A stretch of 64,000 nt of DNA from positions 112,222 to 176,221 of the forward strand of contig JACEFZ010015107.1 of the NCBI GenBank assembly GCA_014155875.1, given 5' to 3'. The notes beneath the pieces are model-generated. The model saw only the letters and a list, made by a program, of their open reading frames with translations, was not told where the DNA came from and did not search any database. Of this stretch, positions 10,536-21,894 are shown piece after piece. Position 1 is the stretch's first letter. Every line of letters begins with the position of its first letter. This DNA is from Cepaea nemoralis (taxonomy: Eukaryota; Mollusca; Gastropoda; Stylommatophora; Helicidae). Made by a program: the position numbers and the translations under genes.

Positions 10536-10917
10536 GTTGGGCTTCGCAGTAAAATTTATCTAAAGAATTAGGGAGCCAGTCTCACACCAACCCTCCCTAG
10601 TCACCTCTTGTAACATGCATGGCAGGCTACAGTATTGCTATTATTTGCTTTGCTTATGAATACTCCCCCCCCCCCTCCCGGTAACATTATACCTCATCAC
10701 CTTCATCCAGTGTCTTGCCAACTGGTGTGGGTGATCATGCTTCTGCACATCTCACAATCTCCAACAGAATGTATTAATTTCTGCACTGACACCATCCCAT
10801 GCTATGTTTTTGCATGTCCTGTTCTGTTTTTTTTCTCTCAAATTGGATGGTATTCATGCACTTAAATACTTGAATTTTCAAACTTACCCCAAATTAATAC
10901 TATTCACTTTAATTTGC

Positions 10918-11160
10918 AAGTAAAGTAAAGTAAAGTAAATTAAAGTAAAGTAAAGTGCCCATTGATACACCTCAAGGCACATTGGGTACCTGGTGTGTGA
11001 CCCATATTTTTACATCTGCACTCAGTGGGTGACGTGGTCAGTATCATATCATCCATCTCCACTTCCCTAGACATGTTCTGGCACCAGTTTTCTGGGTCGA
11101 CCTGGGAGCCCTGGCCAAGTTTAAACATTTGAATCTGCTTAAATGTGAATCGAATCCCTC
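10918..11160 (-). mobile_element. (AAAGT)n and SINE-D-like fragment
   Basis: An AAAGT microsatellite (10,918-10,955) is followed by sequence whose minus strand carries a tRNA-like B-box region (GGGATTCGATTCACA) and a TCGACCCAGAAAACTGG body. It resembles other SINE-D copies (43,660-43,832; 53,600-53,735). Confidence 0.5.
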
Positions 11161-11224
11161 ACGTCAAGCTGACTTTAACTGTACATGTAATTAATGGAAA
11201 CAAGACATCTATGGCAATACTTAC

Positions 11225-11308
11225 ACTTGACAAGTGGCCAGAGTTCTTGACAGCATCAATGCCAAGTAAGAGCCTCACAAAACTGATCATATATCCTTTG
11301 ACAAAGGT
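11225..11308 (-). CDS. KCNT: KCNT-like exon 20: RCK2
   Basis: Twenty-eight codons with acceptor CTATTTGCAG and donor TCAAGT|GTAAGT. It reads TFVKGYMISFVRLLLGIDAV, KNSGHLSS. It matches [26 protein letters not shown] of Slack. The exon start and the adjoining intron are repeated upstream as decayed copies (11,385-11,600). Confidence 0.93.
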
Positions 11309-11600
11309 CTGCAAATAGTGGTGGGTTTGTTCATATTAGCTGTCTGGTAATCATGAGTTTGAGCAGTTGAACAATAAAACAGCTATAATCAATGCAAAAC
11401 TGTTCAAATATCCTTTGACACATTTCTGCAAATAATGTTTGTTTATATCAAGAGTTAGTAAACATGGGTTTCTGCAGCTGAACAATGCACAACTGATCAA
11501 ATATCTCTTGACAAGCATGTGCAAACAGTGAATTATTCACATCGAGTCTAGTAAGCATGGACTTCAGCTAGTGAACAATAAAACAGCTCATATTCATCTT
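11278..11600. repeat. Tandem duplication of exon 20's 3' splice site region, about 3 copies
   Basis: A ~100-118-bp unit starts in exon 20 and covers its acceptor plus intron. Copy 2 still reads KCVKGYLNSFA on the minus strand after an intact ATTTGCAG (start 11,425), parallel to TFVKGYMISFV of exon 20. Copy 3 has lost the AG. Stops block read-through. Confidence 0.8.
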
Positions 11601-12652
11601 CAAAAGATGTTCCACAATAATACAGCTCATATTCATCTTCAAAAGATGTACCTGTGACTATGTGCTTTAATTGTTTCATCTTAAGTGTTTTCTGTTGTTT
11701 GTCCATTAAGAATGATGATGACCATTCATTTCATCCAGTGGGGATTGAAAGTATGGAGTCGTGAGTTCTAGGATGGCTGGTAAGGCTTATTTTGGCTCAA
11801 AATGTTCTTTGACAATGTGAACAAAGAATGCTTGACGTTTCTGGAGGAGGATTTTCTGTAGTGGTTTTTCTGTCCTGCCTTGTCTTCGCAGCTCTTGCAG
11901 TCCTGGTTGCTTCACAAGTGACTGCACCCTTGAGTAATGATGTACGCCACGAATTTTGGTCTTTGGCAGCAGTCTCCAAAGTGTCATGATAATGTTAGCT
12001 TAAGTATAATTCATTTATTCACTTCATATGATATCTAACTCTGCTGTATTCACCTGATGATATGCAGTGAAATATGCCAGGCAATAAATCGTGCAACATA
12101 TTGTTTGTGATTTCTGTGACTAAAACAGCTGTTAAACAATACAAAACTACTGACAGTCTCATAAACAAGTTTCCACTGTTAAACATTATAACTATAAAAG
12201 ATGATGAGATTTACATTTCATCACCAACATTAAGTGGTTATTGTAATTTCTTACAAGACACTGGCATGGTTATTGTAATTTCTTACAAGACAATGGCATG
12301 GTTATTGTAATTTCTATCATACTTTTAAGGTTTTCATTGAAGCCCCTTCGTAATATTATACGTTCTAACTGTGCCTCTGTACAATTTCCAGAAGTAATTC
12401 TTTGCCCCCCAGGTTTTCAAAACAGATTCCCAAAGGAGACAGTGACTATAGCTAATATGAAAAGCCATGAATGCATGACTTTCAAAGAGGTTAAATACAC
12501 AGTGGAAGTGATCACTGGGAAAGCCAGATTACTTTTGTACTCTCCGACCAAATGTAAAAGAAGTTAGAGAACAATTATGCAATGACAGGGATTCCCAGGG
12601 AAGAGCCAAAACATGTTGCCTGAGATTGAAAGAGTTAAAATAGCAAAAAATA

Positions 12653-12762
12653 AGATCATCATCATCATCATGTGCCATGCAGATAAGCGTTGGCGGCCAT
12701 GTTTTGCCATCTCACACGATCACTAGAGTTGTAGATCAGTTCTGTGTTCTTGTCTCGACCAC
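12653..12762 (-). mobile_element. LINE-A 3' end stub
   Basis: The end of LINE-A (DRVRWQNMAANAYLHGT reading on the minus strand) plus a CATCAT tail. It lies about 20 bases downstream of the exon 19 donor in transcript direction. Confidence 0.85.
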
Positions 12763-12784
12763 AAAATAAGATAAACAATGTTAC

Positions 12785-12889
12785 CTGATAGAGTAATCTG
12801 TCCAGCATGGCAGAACTGAACACTTGACCTGCAGCAAACGGCAGCCTGAACATGTAAGGAAGGTGAGTGACAGCCTGCTCTTTCAGTCT
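12785..12889 (-). CDS. KCNT: KCNT-like exon 19: RCK2
   Basis: Thirty-five codons, phase 0 at both ends, with acceptor GGTCATCCACAG and donor TATCAG|GTAACA. It reads [35 protein letters not shown]. It matches [20 protein letters not shown], LLYQ of Slack. Confidence 0.95.
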
Positions 12890-13097
12890 CTGTGGATGAC
12901 CAGTAACAAATGACGTACATGACATACCAAACCAAGGTATTACAAGAAGTCATGCATATCAAATAAGAAAACTGGTATGTGCATGTGTAGTATTGTGTTG
13001 TGTTGTATTGTATTGTATTAAATTGTATTGTATTGTATTGTAGTGTAGTGCATTTATGCCAGTAATAAACTGTTCTGTTTCTTACTCATTTCTTTTT

Positions 13098-13440
13098 TTT
13101 TTTTTAAGGGGAAACCATCACTTCTGTATCTAAGATATTTTTTAGAACTTGTCTATAACATTTATATTCAAAAGCATTTATGCATTGTTCAGATTGTTTA
13201 GTAAGTGTCCAGGTCTCACAGGCATGTGTTGCAATGGGAAAGATGTATGTTCTTAAAAATCTAACTTTTGTAGTTCTGTTTGTCCCATTCCACAATTTAT
13301 TCAGTTGTTTTAGTTTTTTGAAGAGCAATACATTCTTCTTTTAATTTCTTTCATTGTGTCACCACTGTGGTAATTAATGACCCAAGATATTCAAAATTTT
13401 CCACCACCTCCAAGTTTTCCTCATTACCATATATAAGTAG
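13098..13440 (-). mobile_element. LINE-C fragment
   Basis: The minus strand reads ENFEYLGSLI, then FKKLKQLNKLWNGT, FLRTYIFPIATHACETWTLT and NAFEYKCYRQVLK. This is a typical post-RT region of a third non-LTR lineage, not close to LINE-A. It carries frameshifts and no intact RT core. Confidence 0.75.
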
Positions 13441-13580
13441 AATTATAACACAAAAATGACAATGATACAAGAAGAATAACAACCACACAAGTAGAATTAT
13501 AACATACAAATGGCAATGAAACAAGCAAAATGACAACCACACAAGTAGAATTATAACACCAAAATGGCAATGATACAGAC
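13435..13580. repeat. ~53-bp tandem repeat, 3 copies
   Basis: Units share GTAGAATTATAACA and CAATGATACA and end beside the donor of exon 18 at 13,598. Confidence 0.7.
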
Positions 13581-13597
13581 ATAACTAAAAGTGTCAC

Positions 13598-13709
13598 CTT
13601 TTCAAGCTTGTGAATCTTTAACATGTAGGTGTCTTTAGCCTTAAAATGCATAAACCTCATGTTTGAAGCTTCGTTCACCTCGGTGATGATGTTTACATGG
13701 GGAAACAAC
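13598..13709 (-). CDS. KCNT: KCNT-like exon 18: RCK2
   Basis: The acceptor is CTTCTATCACAG and the donor is CTTGAAAAG|GTGACA. It reads [37 protein letters not shown]. It is close to [37 protein letters not shown] of Slack, one of the most conserved parts of RCK2. Confidence 0.95.
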
Positions 13710-13899
13710 CTGTGATAGAAGACAGCATAAGAAATAAGGAGCATTAGTTATTTATTAACTGCACCAGCATCACAGCATTCACAGAAACCCCATAGTCTTG
13801 AGGTTTGGCAGTTATTTGTTAACTGCACTAACATCAGGGTATTCACAGAAACCCCAAAGTCTAGAGGTTTGGCAGTTATTATTTTTATTTAGTCTGTTC

Positions 13900-14105
13900 A
13901 CCTTGAATTTGAGCTTAGTTCACACATATGCTATTGCAACTATAATTGCTCCTAAAAGAGTGTGCAATGGACTGATATTTTACATGTGGGTTAGCTTTTC
14001 CTATTGCCAGTTGTCCCCCACCATCACACGAACTCATTTTGATCTCTGAGGTACTTACAATTTATGTGCCCAAGTAAAGGATGAGAAGTCAAGATTTAAG
14101 TCCAA
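13900..14105 (-). mobile_element. SINE-A fragment
   Basis: The SINE-A body without its head: GCAATGGACTGATATTTTAC, GTGGGTTAGCTTTTCCTATT, CTGAGGTACTTACAATTTAT, GATGAGAAGTCAAGATTTAA. It lies between two blocks of the 51-bp array family. Confidence 0.75.
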
Positions 14106-14109
14106 TATG

Positions 14110-14945
14110 GAAACCCCATACTGTAGTGGTAAGTTGACAGTTATATGTTAACTACACTTGTGGTTTGACAGTTATGTGTTAACTACACTGACATGAAACC
14201 CAATATTGTAGTGGTGTGACAGTTATGTGTTAACTACACTGATGTGAAAACCCCATACTGTGGAGGTTTGACAGTTATGTGTTAACTACACTGACATGAA
14301 ACCCAATACTGTAGTGGTGTGACAGTTATGTGTTAACTACACTGACATGAAACCCAATACTGTAGTGGTTTGACAGTTATGTGTTAACTACACTGATGTG
14401 AAAACCCCATACTGTGGAGGTTTGACAGTTATGTGTTAACTACACTGACATGAAACCCAATACTGTAGTGGTGTGACAGTTGTGTGTTAACTACACTGAC
14501 ATGAAACCCAATACTGTAGTGGTGTGACAGTTATGTGTTAACTACACTGACATGAAACCCAATACTGTAGTGGTTTGACAGTTATGTGTTAACTACACTG
14601 ACATGAAACCCAATACTGTAGTGGTTTGACAGTTATGTGTTAACTACACTGACATGAAACCCAATACTGTAGTGGTTTGACAGTTATGTGTTAACTACAC
14701 TGACATGAAACCCAATACTGTAGTGGTGTGACAGTTATGTGTTAACTACACTGACATGAAACCCAATACTGTAGTAGTTTGACAGTTATGTGTTAACTAC
14801 ACTGACATGAAACCCAATACTGTAGTGGTTTGACAGTTATGTGTTAACTACACTGATGTGAAAACTCCATACTGTGGGGGTGTGGCAGTTATGTGTTAAC
14901 TACACTGATGTGAAAACCCCATACTCTAGTGGTTTGACAGTTACA
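14110..14945. repeat. 51-bp minisatellite, about 16 copies
   Basis: Units contain GACAGTTATGTGTTAACTAC and ACTGACATGAAACCCAATAC. Diverged units also lie at 13,745-13,880 beside exon 18, so the array was once longer. Confidence 0.92.
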
Positions 14946-15112
14946 GATCTAGCACTGTATGCCCAGTTCTCCTTATCGCATATAAACGGGTCATTTACTT
15001 ACTTATTTAGATACGAACTGTTAATTTTAAGCCTGTGTTTATCTGTTTAGATCAGTGTTTCCCAACCTTTTTTGTGCTATGCCCCACCTAAGCCTTCCTA
15101 AAATTCTTATCT

Positions 15113-15136
15113 CCCCCCCCCCCCCCCCCCCCCCCC
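15113..15136. repeat. Poly-C tract
   Basis: About 24 C in a row; copy length is uncertain in any assembly. Confidence 0.9.
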
Positions 15137-15327
15137 AATATATTCATCCTTATTAATATTCAAAAATTGAAATGTTCACTAAAGAAACATGAATATATTT
15201 TTAGAAGGTCTCACGGTTCCCAGAGGGGCCAGATGACATCAACAGAAACAGAATAAGATGGTATTAAAGTGATAGTTTCTAAAGATGCATTCATAAAACA
15301 TACTCTCATGAACAACATATGACTGAC

Positions 15328-15459
15328 CTAGATATCTTCTGAACCGTGATGATAGTCTCAGCATCGCTCAGGTTCTCTTCTCCCCCTGGGTCAGTCTCAA
15401 TGTGGGAGATCACTAAGTGCATGGCCTTGTTGACACCAGCAATCAGCAGGTCATCCAAG
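15328..15459 (-). CDS. KCNT: KCNT-like exon 17: RCK2
   Basis: The acceptor is TTGTCTTCCAG and the donor is ATCTAG|GTCAGT. It reads LDDLLIAGVNKAMHLVISHI, then an acidic stretch and LSDAETIITVQKIS. It corresponds to [20 protein letters not shown] and MADAKTIVNVQTMF of Slack. Confidence 0.92.
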
Positions 15460-15589
15460 CTGGAAGACAATAACAGTACAGATGATTAAGAATGATGATA
15501 ATACCAACATTAAATTACTCAGTCTTTTGTGTGTGTGTGTCTATCAAGGAAATATAGGTGATGTTCTTGTTTAGTCTTTCCTCTTCTAC

Positions 15590-16390
15590 CATGGATATAG
15601 AAGTGCTTTGTGACCTTGTTCAGCCTTTCCTCTTCTATCCAAGAAGTAGAAATTATGATCTTGATTAGTCCATGCTCCTCTAACCAGGAAGTAAAAATGA
15701 TGATCTTAATTAGTCCATGCTCTTCTACCCAGGGAGTATAAATGATGATCTTAATTATTCCAAGCTCTTCTACCCAGGTAGTATAAATGATGATCTTAAT
15801 TAGTCCACGCTCTTCTACCCAGGGAGTATAAATGATGATCTTAATTATTCCAAGCTCTTCTACCCAGGGAGTATAAATGATGATCTTAATTATTCCAAGC
15901 TCTTCTACCCAGGGAGTATAAATGATGATCTTAATTATTCCAAGCTCTTCTACCCAGGGAGTATAAATGATGATCTTAATTATTCCAAGCTCTTCTACCC
16001 AGGGAGTATAAATGATGATCTTAATTATTCCAAGCTCTTCTACCCAGGGAGTATAAATGATGATCTTAATTAGTCCACGCTCTTCTACCCAGGGAGTATA
16101 AATGATGATCTTAATTATTCCAAGCTCTTCTACCCAGGTAGTATAAATGATGATCTTAATTATTCCAAGCTCTTCTACCCAGGGAGTATAAATGATGATC
16201 TTAATTATTCCAAGCTCTTCTACCCAGGGAGTATAAATGATGATCTTAATTAGTCCACGCTCTTCTACCCAGGTAGTAGAAATGATAATTTAATTAGTCC
16301 ATGCTCTTCTACCCAGGGAGTAGAAATAATGATCTTAATTAGGCCAATCTCTTCTACCCAGAAAGTAGAAATGATGATCTTGCTCAATCT
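15590..16390. repeat. 45-bp minisatellite, about 17 copies
   Basis: Units contain AAATGATGATCTTAATTATT and CCAAGCTCTTCTACCCAGGG. An isolated related unit lies at 18,326-18,390 near exon 16. Confidence 0.92.
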
Positions 16391-16762
16391 TTCCACTTCT
16401 ATCATGGATACAGGTGCTTTATAATCTTATTCAGCCTTTTATTTTCAACAATGCATGTAAATGTATCTTGCTGATTCTTTTTTCTTCAACATTCTAGAAA
16501 TCACGGAAGCTGGTGCCTTCACATGTGGGTGCTGGATTCAAACTCCCCACCTGCAGCGACAGGCTAATAACAAAGCAACAGGCACAAAAATGCTGGCATA
16601 ACGACCTTTTATCAGTTATCATACAAAAAGCCTTTGTTGTGCTTGCTCTGCAGTGGAGATTTTAATCACTAAAAACACCCTGAAAACATCAAGGAAGAAC
16701 TGTGGTACTGGCTTCAGAAAAAAAAATGTTTTTATAGACATATTATAAAGTTAGAAGGATAT

Positions 16763-17203
16763 CAATCAATCAATCATGTGCCATGCCGGAAAGCGTGGGC
16801 GGTCATGATTCACCATTTCACTCGATCACCAGAGTCGTGGATCAGCTCAGTGTTCCTGTCTCATCCATGCCATGTGGCCAAGCCATCCAGGTATTTTCCT
16901 CTCGGTCTTCCTCTTGGTCTGTTCCCCTCGATCTTGCCAGCTGTCACCAAGTTCTCCAGTCCATTTCTTCTCATAACATGTCAAAAAATTTTTGACTGTC
17001 TACGTCTAATTTCTCTAATCAATCTACGATTTTCATTTGTCTCTTGTAGTACTTGGTCATTGGTTTTTCTATCTGTCCATGGTATTCTTTGCATTTTCCT
17101 CAGAAACCACATTTCTGCAGCCATCAGATGTTTTTCAGCTTGACTGCACATTGTCCAAGTTTCATATCCATACAAAAGAACAGGCTCTATGTATCCCCTC
17201 AAC
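16763..17203 (-). mobile_element. LINE-A fragment
   Basis: An AATC tail at 16,763 and a minus-strand reading LRGYIEPVLLYGYETWTMCS, EMWFLRKMQRIPWTDRKTND, then the GRPR region. One frameshift is near 16,980. It is very similar to the copy at 651-1914. Confidence 0.88.
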
Positions 17204-17363
17204 ATATATAGAGAATATATAGAGAGGATATAGAGAAGGGATATACATCAGATGGAAGAATATTTTGACATCAATTCGTTAGCAATCACTCCTATTTTTG
17301 CTATTCGTAATGTAATGGTTTTAATATGACCATATGACCATTGTCATAGATCTGGTTTTAGAT

Positions 17364-17367
<4 letters not shown>

Positions 17368-17395
<28 letters not shown>
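17368..17395. repeat. (AT)n microsatellite
   Basis: About 14 AT pairs immediately left of the LINE-E insertion site. Confidence 0.9.
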
Positions 17396-17398
<3 letters not shown>

Positions 17399-18009
17399 TC
17401 ATAGATAATGGTTTTAATATGACCATTGTCAAGATCTTGCCAGCAGGGGCCACGGAAGTGGAAATCCAGCAACTAATTCAGGACAATGCTCACTCGAGTG
17501 ATGTGATTATCTACACAGATGGTTCGGTGTCAAGAGGTGAGAAAAGTGGCTGGGGGTTCATAGCCAAAGCTAATGGTCGATGTTTGGGGCAGGAGAGCCT
17601 GGCATATGATACCACAACATCCAGCTTAAGAATGGAAGTGGAGGCAGTCACTGCGGCTCTCCGCTGGATGGAGAATACGACACACACACACATCGTGATT
17701 GTAACTGACTCAGAAAGCATGCTGACGAGGGTGAGGACGGGCAGACTTCGTGCGGAGTGGCTTGCTTCGCTTCGGAGGTCACGAGTGACAAGCATCACCT
17801 GGATCTTTTCTCCGGGGCATGCTGGTGTGCTGGGAAATGAACAGGCGGACAGATTGGCTGGCTCTGCAGAACTTGGTGGAGTATTGATACATGACAAGGC
17901 AGACGTGGTTGCGGCCTTGTGGGAGCACGTGCACACCTCGGAGAAGCAAATGGATTACCATGGTCTGGCAAGAATGAGACAACGAGGAGTGATGAAGGGA
18001 TCTGGCTGA
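17395..18009 (+). CDS. LINE-E ribonuclease H domain, open
   Basis: A type I RNase H that degrades the RNA strand of RNA/DNA hybrids during retrotransposition. The acidic catalytic residues are all visible: IYTDGSVS (Asp), MEVEAVTAALRWM (Glu), IVTDSESML (Asp), NEQADRLAG (Asp), with SPGHAGVLGNEQAD before the last. The ORF of 204 residues is uninterrupted. The first ~11 codons lie outside the inserted element. The RT that would precede it is missing by truncation. This is a mobile element remnant, not a host gene. Confidence 0.82.
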
Positions 18010-18172
18010 CGCTCAACGCTCAGAGGAAAGGCGAGACGGACTTATAATCAGATTGCTACTGGTACTATTAGTGTTGGAACTCTTCGCTGGCTGCTGAGGA
18101 TGGGGACGGAGCACTTATGGGAATGCCCCGAATGCTGTGATGTCGATTCCTAAATCAATCAATCAATCAATC
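17428..18172 (+). mobile_element. LINE-E 3' portion with RNase H
   Basis: Flanked by direct ATATGACCATT (17,417-17,427 and 18,173-18,183), with an AATC tail at 18,153-18,172. It is the longest LINE-E copy here. Relatives are at 2906, 26,820, 30,236, 46,430, 54,109 and 62,510. Confidence 0.9.
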
Positions 18173-18431
18173 ATATGACCATTTTACTAACTGTAGACCT
18201 GATGTGATATTAACCACATCACTCCTGGAGTTTTGATTGGTCTATTCAAATAAGAGACTAGCAGCGTATGCTCAACACACCTCAGCACGTGTAAAATTGT
18301 TCTATATATTTGTTTTAATTACTAACTAAATGATCATCCTATTCAGTCTTTCCTCTTTTACCCAGAAGGTAGACATGAAAATCTTGTTCATGCAAATCCA
18401 AAATCTTTAAAGAGACATCAGTTGAACTTAC

Positions 18432-18503
18432 TTGGTGAGTGATCCTTGCATCCAGAAAACCAGCGGAAAAGGAGCTATAGTCTGGAGGAAGAGTTTGGTT
18501 GGT
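18432..18503 (-). CDS. KCNT: KCNT-like exon 16: RCK2
   Basis: A 72-base exon with acceptor AATTATTGCAG and donor ACCAA|GTAAGT. It encodes PTKLFLQTIAPFPLVFWMQG, SLT. This matches [20 protein letters not shown] of Slack. One base is carried in and two out, agreeing with exons 15 (after correction) and 17. Confidence 0.9.
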
Positions 18504-18774
18504 CTGCAATAATTAAATAACAGGACGAATATATGTTTGTATTAAGAGAAGCAATAGTAAAGTACATTATAATAATAGAGACCACAATAACAACAACACA
18601 ATTATTTGAAAACTACAGGAACTTGACAAATTTGAAGTCATTTTTTTTTCCAGCATGCCATCCCTTGACTGGTGAAAAGAAATGTGTTCAGATGCTCAAA
18701 CTGTTTTCAAGACAACAAGTCTATGTCACAATAGAACAAATAAATGTTGCTATATTTTGGAATAGTCTCCTTCT

Positions 18775-20098
18775 ATAGTCACAATGGAACAAATAAATGT
18801 AGCTATGTGTGGAAAGTTTCTTGCTATACAGTCACAATGGAACAAATAAATGTAGCTATGTGTGGGAAAGTTTCTTGCTATACAGTCACAATGGAACAAA
18901 TAAATGTAGCTATGTGTGGGAAAGTTTCATGTTATACAGTCACAATGGAACAAATAAATGTAGCTATGTGTGGGAAAGTTTCATGTTATACAGTCACAAT
19001 GGAACAAATAAATGTAGCTATGTGTGGGAAAGTTTCATGTTATACAGTCACAATGGAACAAATAAATGTAGCTATGTGTGGGAAAGTTTCATGTTATACA
19101 GTCACAATGGAACAAGTAAATGTAGCTATGTGTGGGAAAGTTTCATGTTATACAGTCACAATGGAACAAATAAATGTAGCTATGTGTGGGAAAGTTTCAT
19201 ATTATACAGTCACAATGGAACAAATAAATGTAGCTATGTGTGGGAAAGTTTCTTGCTATACAGTCACAATGGAACAAATAAATGTAGCTATGTGTGGGAA
19301 AGTTTCATGTTATACAGTCACAATGGAACAAATAAATGTAGCTATGTGTGGGAAAGTTTCATGTTATACAGTCACAATGGAACAAATAAATGTAGCTATG
19401 TGTGGGAAAGTTTCTTGCTATACAGTCACAATGGAACAAATAAATGTAGCTATGTGTGGGAAAGTTTCATGTTATACAGTCACAATGGAACAAATAAATG
19501 TAGCTATGTGTGGGAAAGTTTCATGTTATACAGTCACAATGGAACAAATAAATGTAGCTATGTGTGGGAAAGTTCTTGCTATACAGTCACAATGGAACAA
19601 ATAAATGTAGCTATGTGTGGGAAAGTTTCATGTTATACAGTCACAATGGAACAAGTAAATGTAGCTATGTGTGGGAAAGTTTCATGTTATACAGTCACAA
19701 TGGAACAAATAAATGTAGCTATGTGTGGGAAAGTTTCATGTTATACAGTCACAATAGAACAAATAAATGTAGCTATGTGTGGGAAAGTTTCATGTTATAC
19801 AGTCACAATGGAACAAGTAAATGTAGCTATGTGTGGGAAAGTTTCATGTTATACAGTCACAATGGAACAAATAAATGTAGCTATGTGTGGAAAAGTTTCT
19901 TGCTATACAGTCACAATGACAGAAGTAAGTGTAGCTATGTGTGGGAAAGTTTCATGTTATACAGTCACAATGGAACAAGTAAATGTAGCTATGTGTGGGA
20001 AAGTTTCATGTTATACAGTCACAATGGAACAAATAAATGTAGCTATGTGTGGGAAAGTTTCTTGCTATACAGTCACAATGACAGAAGTGTAGCTATAT
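18775..20098. repeat. 54-bp minisatellite, about 24 copies
   Basis: Units contain CAGTCACAATGGAACAAATA, AATGTAGCTATGTGTGGGAA and AGTTTCATGTTATA and are almost identical over 1.3 kb. The last unit resumes at 21,079 after a nested SINE-B/MITE. Period 54 gives spurious 18-residue repeat frames. Confidence 0.95.
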
Positions 20099-20120
20099 TT
20101 TGGAATAGTTTCCTTCTGTA

Positions 20121-21066
20121 CCCGGCTCCATAGCGAAGGGGTTATGGATGCAGTTTGTGATTCCCCCATACCAGCGTTCAAAACACAGCTGGGGGCGATT
20201 TGGCGGCAGACCGCCTTGCGTTGGTTTTTGTTGGTATGGTATTGATGCTGGTCGTTCAGAAAGCAATGGCAAACTACTGAACGTAAACTTGCCAAGAGAT
20301 CACAACAGCAAAAAATGCTGGTGTTGACTGCGAAGTCCTTTAACCCTTTACAGGTCACAGCGGCCAATTCCGGCCGATGCCATAAAACGATCGTAGAGTC
20401 CGATTCCGGCAGATACTATTATGCATTGTAAAATCGCGATCTCTCGGCTTTCCGACACTTCCGACGGCTACTTTCGCTTTCGCCTACAGCTTGACAACGT
20501 GGCCGCCATTTGTAAACGCAATAGTATGAATTTGAACGGACTTTTAAGGACAATTTTTGATAGTTTTCGGGATTTTTACGCTGTTTTTCAAAATGGATTT
20601 CGGCGATTCTTCAAGTGATAGCCGAGATTTCACTAGGTTCATTTTAAATGACATTAAAGGGCACGAAGTTGACTATTAATTGGAGCTAGATATCAGTGCA
20701 AAGCGTTACTTTGCATTAGCAGTCGTGAGTCGGACTTTAAAGAAAGTGATTATGATTCTGAAAATGTGTTTGTATATTGCCGTATAGGTGACGGAAAATC
20801 ACAAACAACATGCCGTATTTCATAAATATTTGTGTTCATGTATGGATTACCGGCAACAATCACGTGAGTAACATATTCTGCATGCTTTTCCCTTCATTGT
20901 GTTTGTTTATTTAACTAAAATCGGTTGACTAACACCTTATTTGTGATGTTTTTACTAACGCGACCCGAAATTTTTCCAAACCTGAAAAAATCTTGCCCGT
21001 TCAGGGCTACAAAATGGACAAGCGTCTGCCCTGTAAAGGGTTAAAAGATATGCAACTAACTATTCT
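20121..21066 (+). mobile_element. SINE-B copy in the 54-bp array, itself split by a MITE
   Basis: Flanked by TTTCCTTCTGTA (20,109-20,120 and 21,067-21,078). The tRNA-like head reads CTCCATAGCGAAGGGGTTAT, and the 3' end AAAGATATGCAACTAAC continues after the MITE. Confidence 0.88.
20344..21040 (+). mobile_element. piggyBac-like MITE, copy 1
   Basis: A 697-bp element with termini CCCTTTACAGG and CCCTGTAAAGGG, flanked by TTAA on both sides (20,340-20,343; 21,041-21,044), the piggyBac hallmark. Inside, an ATG at 20,593 opens MDFGDSSSDSRDF and soon hits a stop, like the acidic start of a piggyBac transposase. It is inserted in a SINE-B. Confidence 0.85.
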
Positions 21067-21078
21067 TTTCCTTCTGTA

Positions 21079-21616
21079 CAGTCAGAATGGAACAAGTGAA
21101 TGTAGCTTTGTTTTTGAAAAGTTTCTTTCTCCATGTTCAGGTTCCCACAAACAGACACACAAATGAGGAAACATTTCTTACAGCAGGTGTCCATCCTGCC
21201 ATTACGGTTTGGATTGGACCACTTCTGGCAATTTATGACATTATGTCCAGTCATCATCATTGGGTGGCACATGTGATAATTTACCTCACAACCATCTATC
21301 TCCTTTGTTCTTGACAAGTCATACTTAATTCCATCAAAATTCTGTTAAGAAAATCAGTCTAAGAGGTGTCGTCTCCACAGTGAAGGTTATCTACAATGGA
21401 TCTTCGACACTCCTACACATTTAAGAAAGGCTTTGTTTCAAATAGCCTGTCTCCACTAAAACATGTCACGGATTGATGTTATGGTAGTTAATCAGAGTAA
21501 ATTGTTTTCATCCAAACTACTATTTTAAAGCAATAATGCCTTGGATAGAAAGAGTTAATTAACTGTTCTGAACTCTTTTACCACCTATATATCTGGATAA
21601 CTGGATGGCTACTTAC
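21079..21616. other. Intron sequence, one leftover 54-bp unit then nothing recognised
   Basis: The last diverged 54-bp monomer is at 21,079-21,120. The rest up to the exon 15 donor shows no repeat or exon that I can identify. Confidence 0.5.
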
Positions 21617-21790
21617 GTTTCCTCAAACATGATGATAATTGGACTGAGAGACAGCAGACTGAGGTAGTTTGACCGCAAGGGGAATCACAAAATTGTACAG
21701 TCCTGGGCAGGATTGCCGAACTGACAAGATGACCAGCTGGTTATCCCAACGCCTGTCTGAGGCCACTTTGTATGAGCAGTGAGAACAAGT
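21617..21790 (-). CDS. KCNT: KCNT-like exon 15: RCK2, carries a +1 frameshift
   Basis: The acceptor is TTTTCTTGCAG and the donor is GAGGAAAC|GTAAGT. The first frame reads TCSHCSYKVASDRRWDNQLV, ILSVRQSCPGLYNFVIPL; after that the homologous reading moves by one base to RSNYLSLLSLSPIIIMFEE. The break falls at a run of four C (minus strand, near 21,681-21,684). Exon length 174 is one more than the neighbouring phases allow. Either the assembly has one extra base or this allele is broken. Confidence 0.85.
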
Positions 21791-21894
21791 CTGCAAGAAA
21801 AAGTATCATACAATAAGATCTTGCAGCTCACACGTCTATAATTGTGATTAACTGTATATTTCAACTAAAATTATCATCATAATCATTATCTCCC

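Noticed and set aside
10015..10563. Paired 160-residue frames on opposite strands of the 42-bp array
   Set aside because: Artefact of a 42-bp period; no protein family resembles the unit.
18744..20133. 286- and 427-residue repeat frames over the 54-bp array
   Set aside because: Same periodicity effect. The frames overlap each other, have no start context or splice signals, and the array is cut by a SINE insertion.
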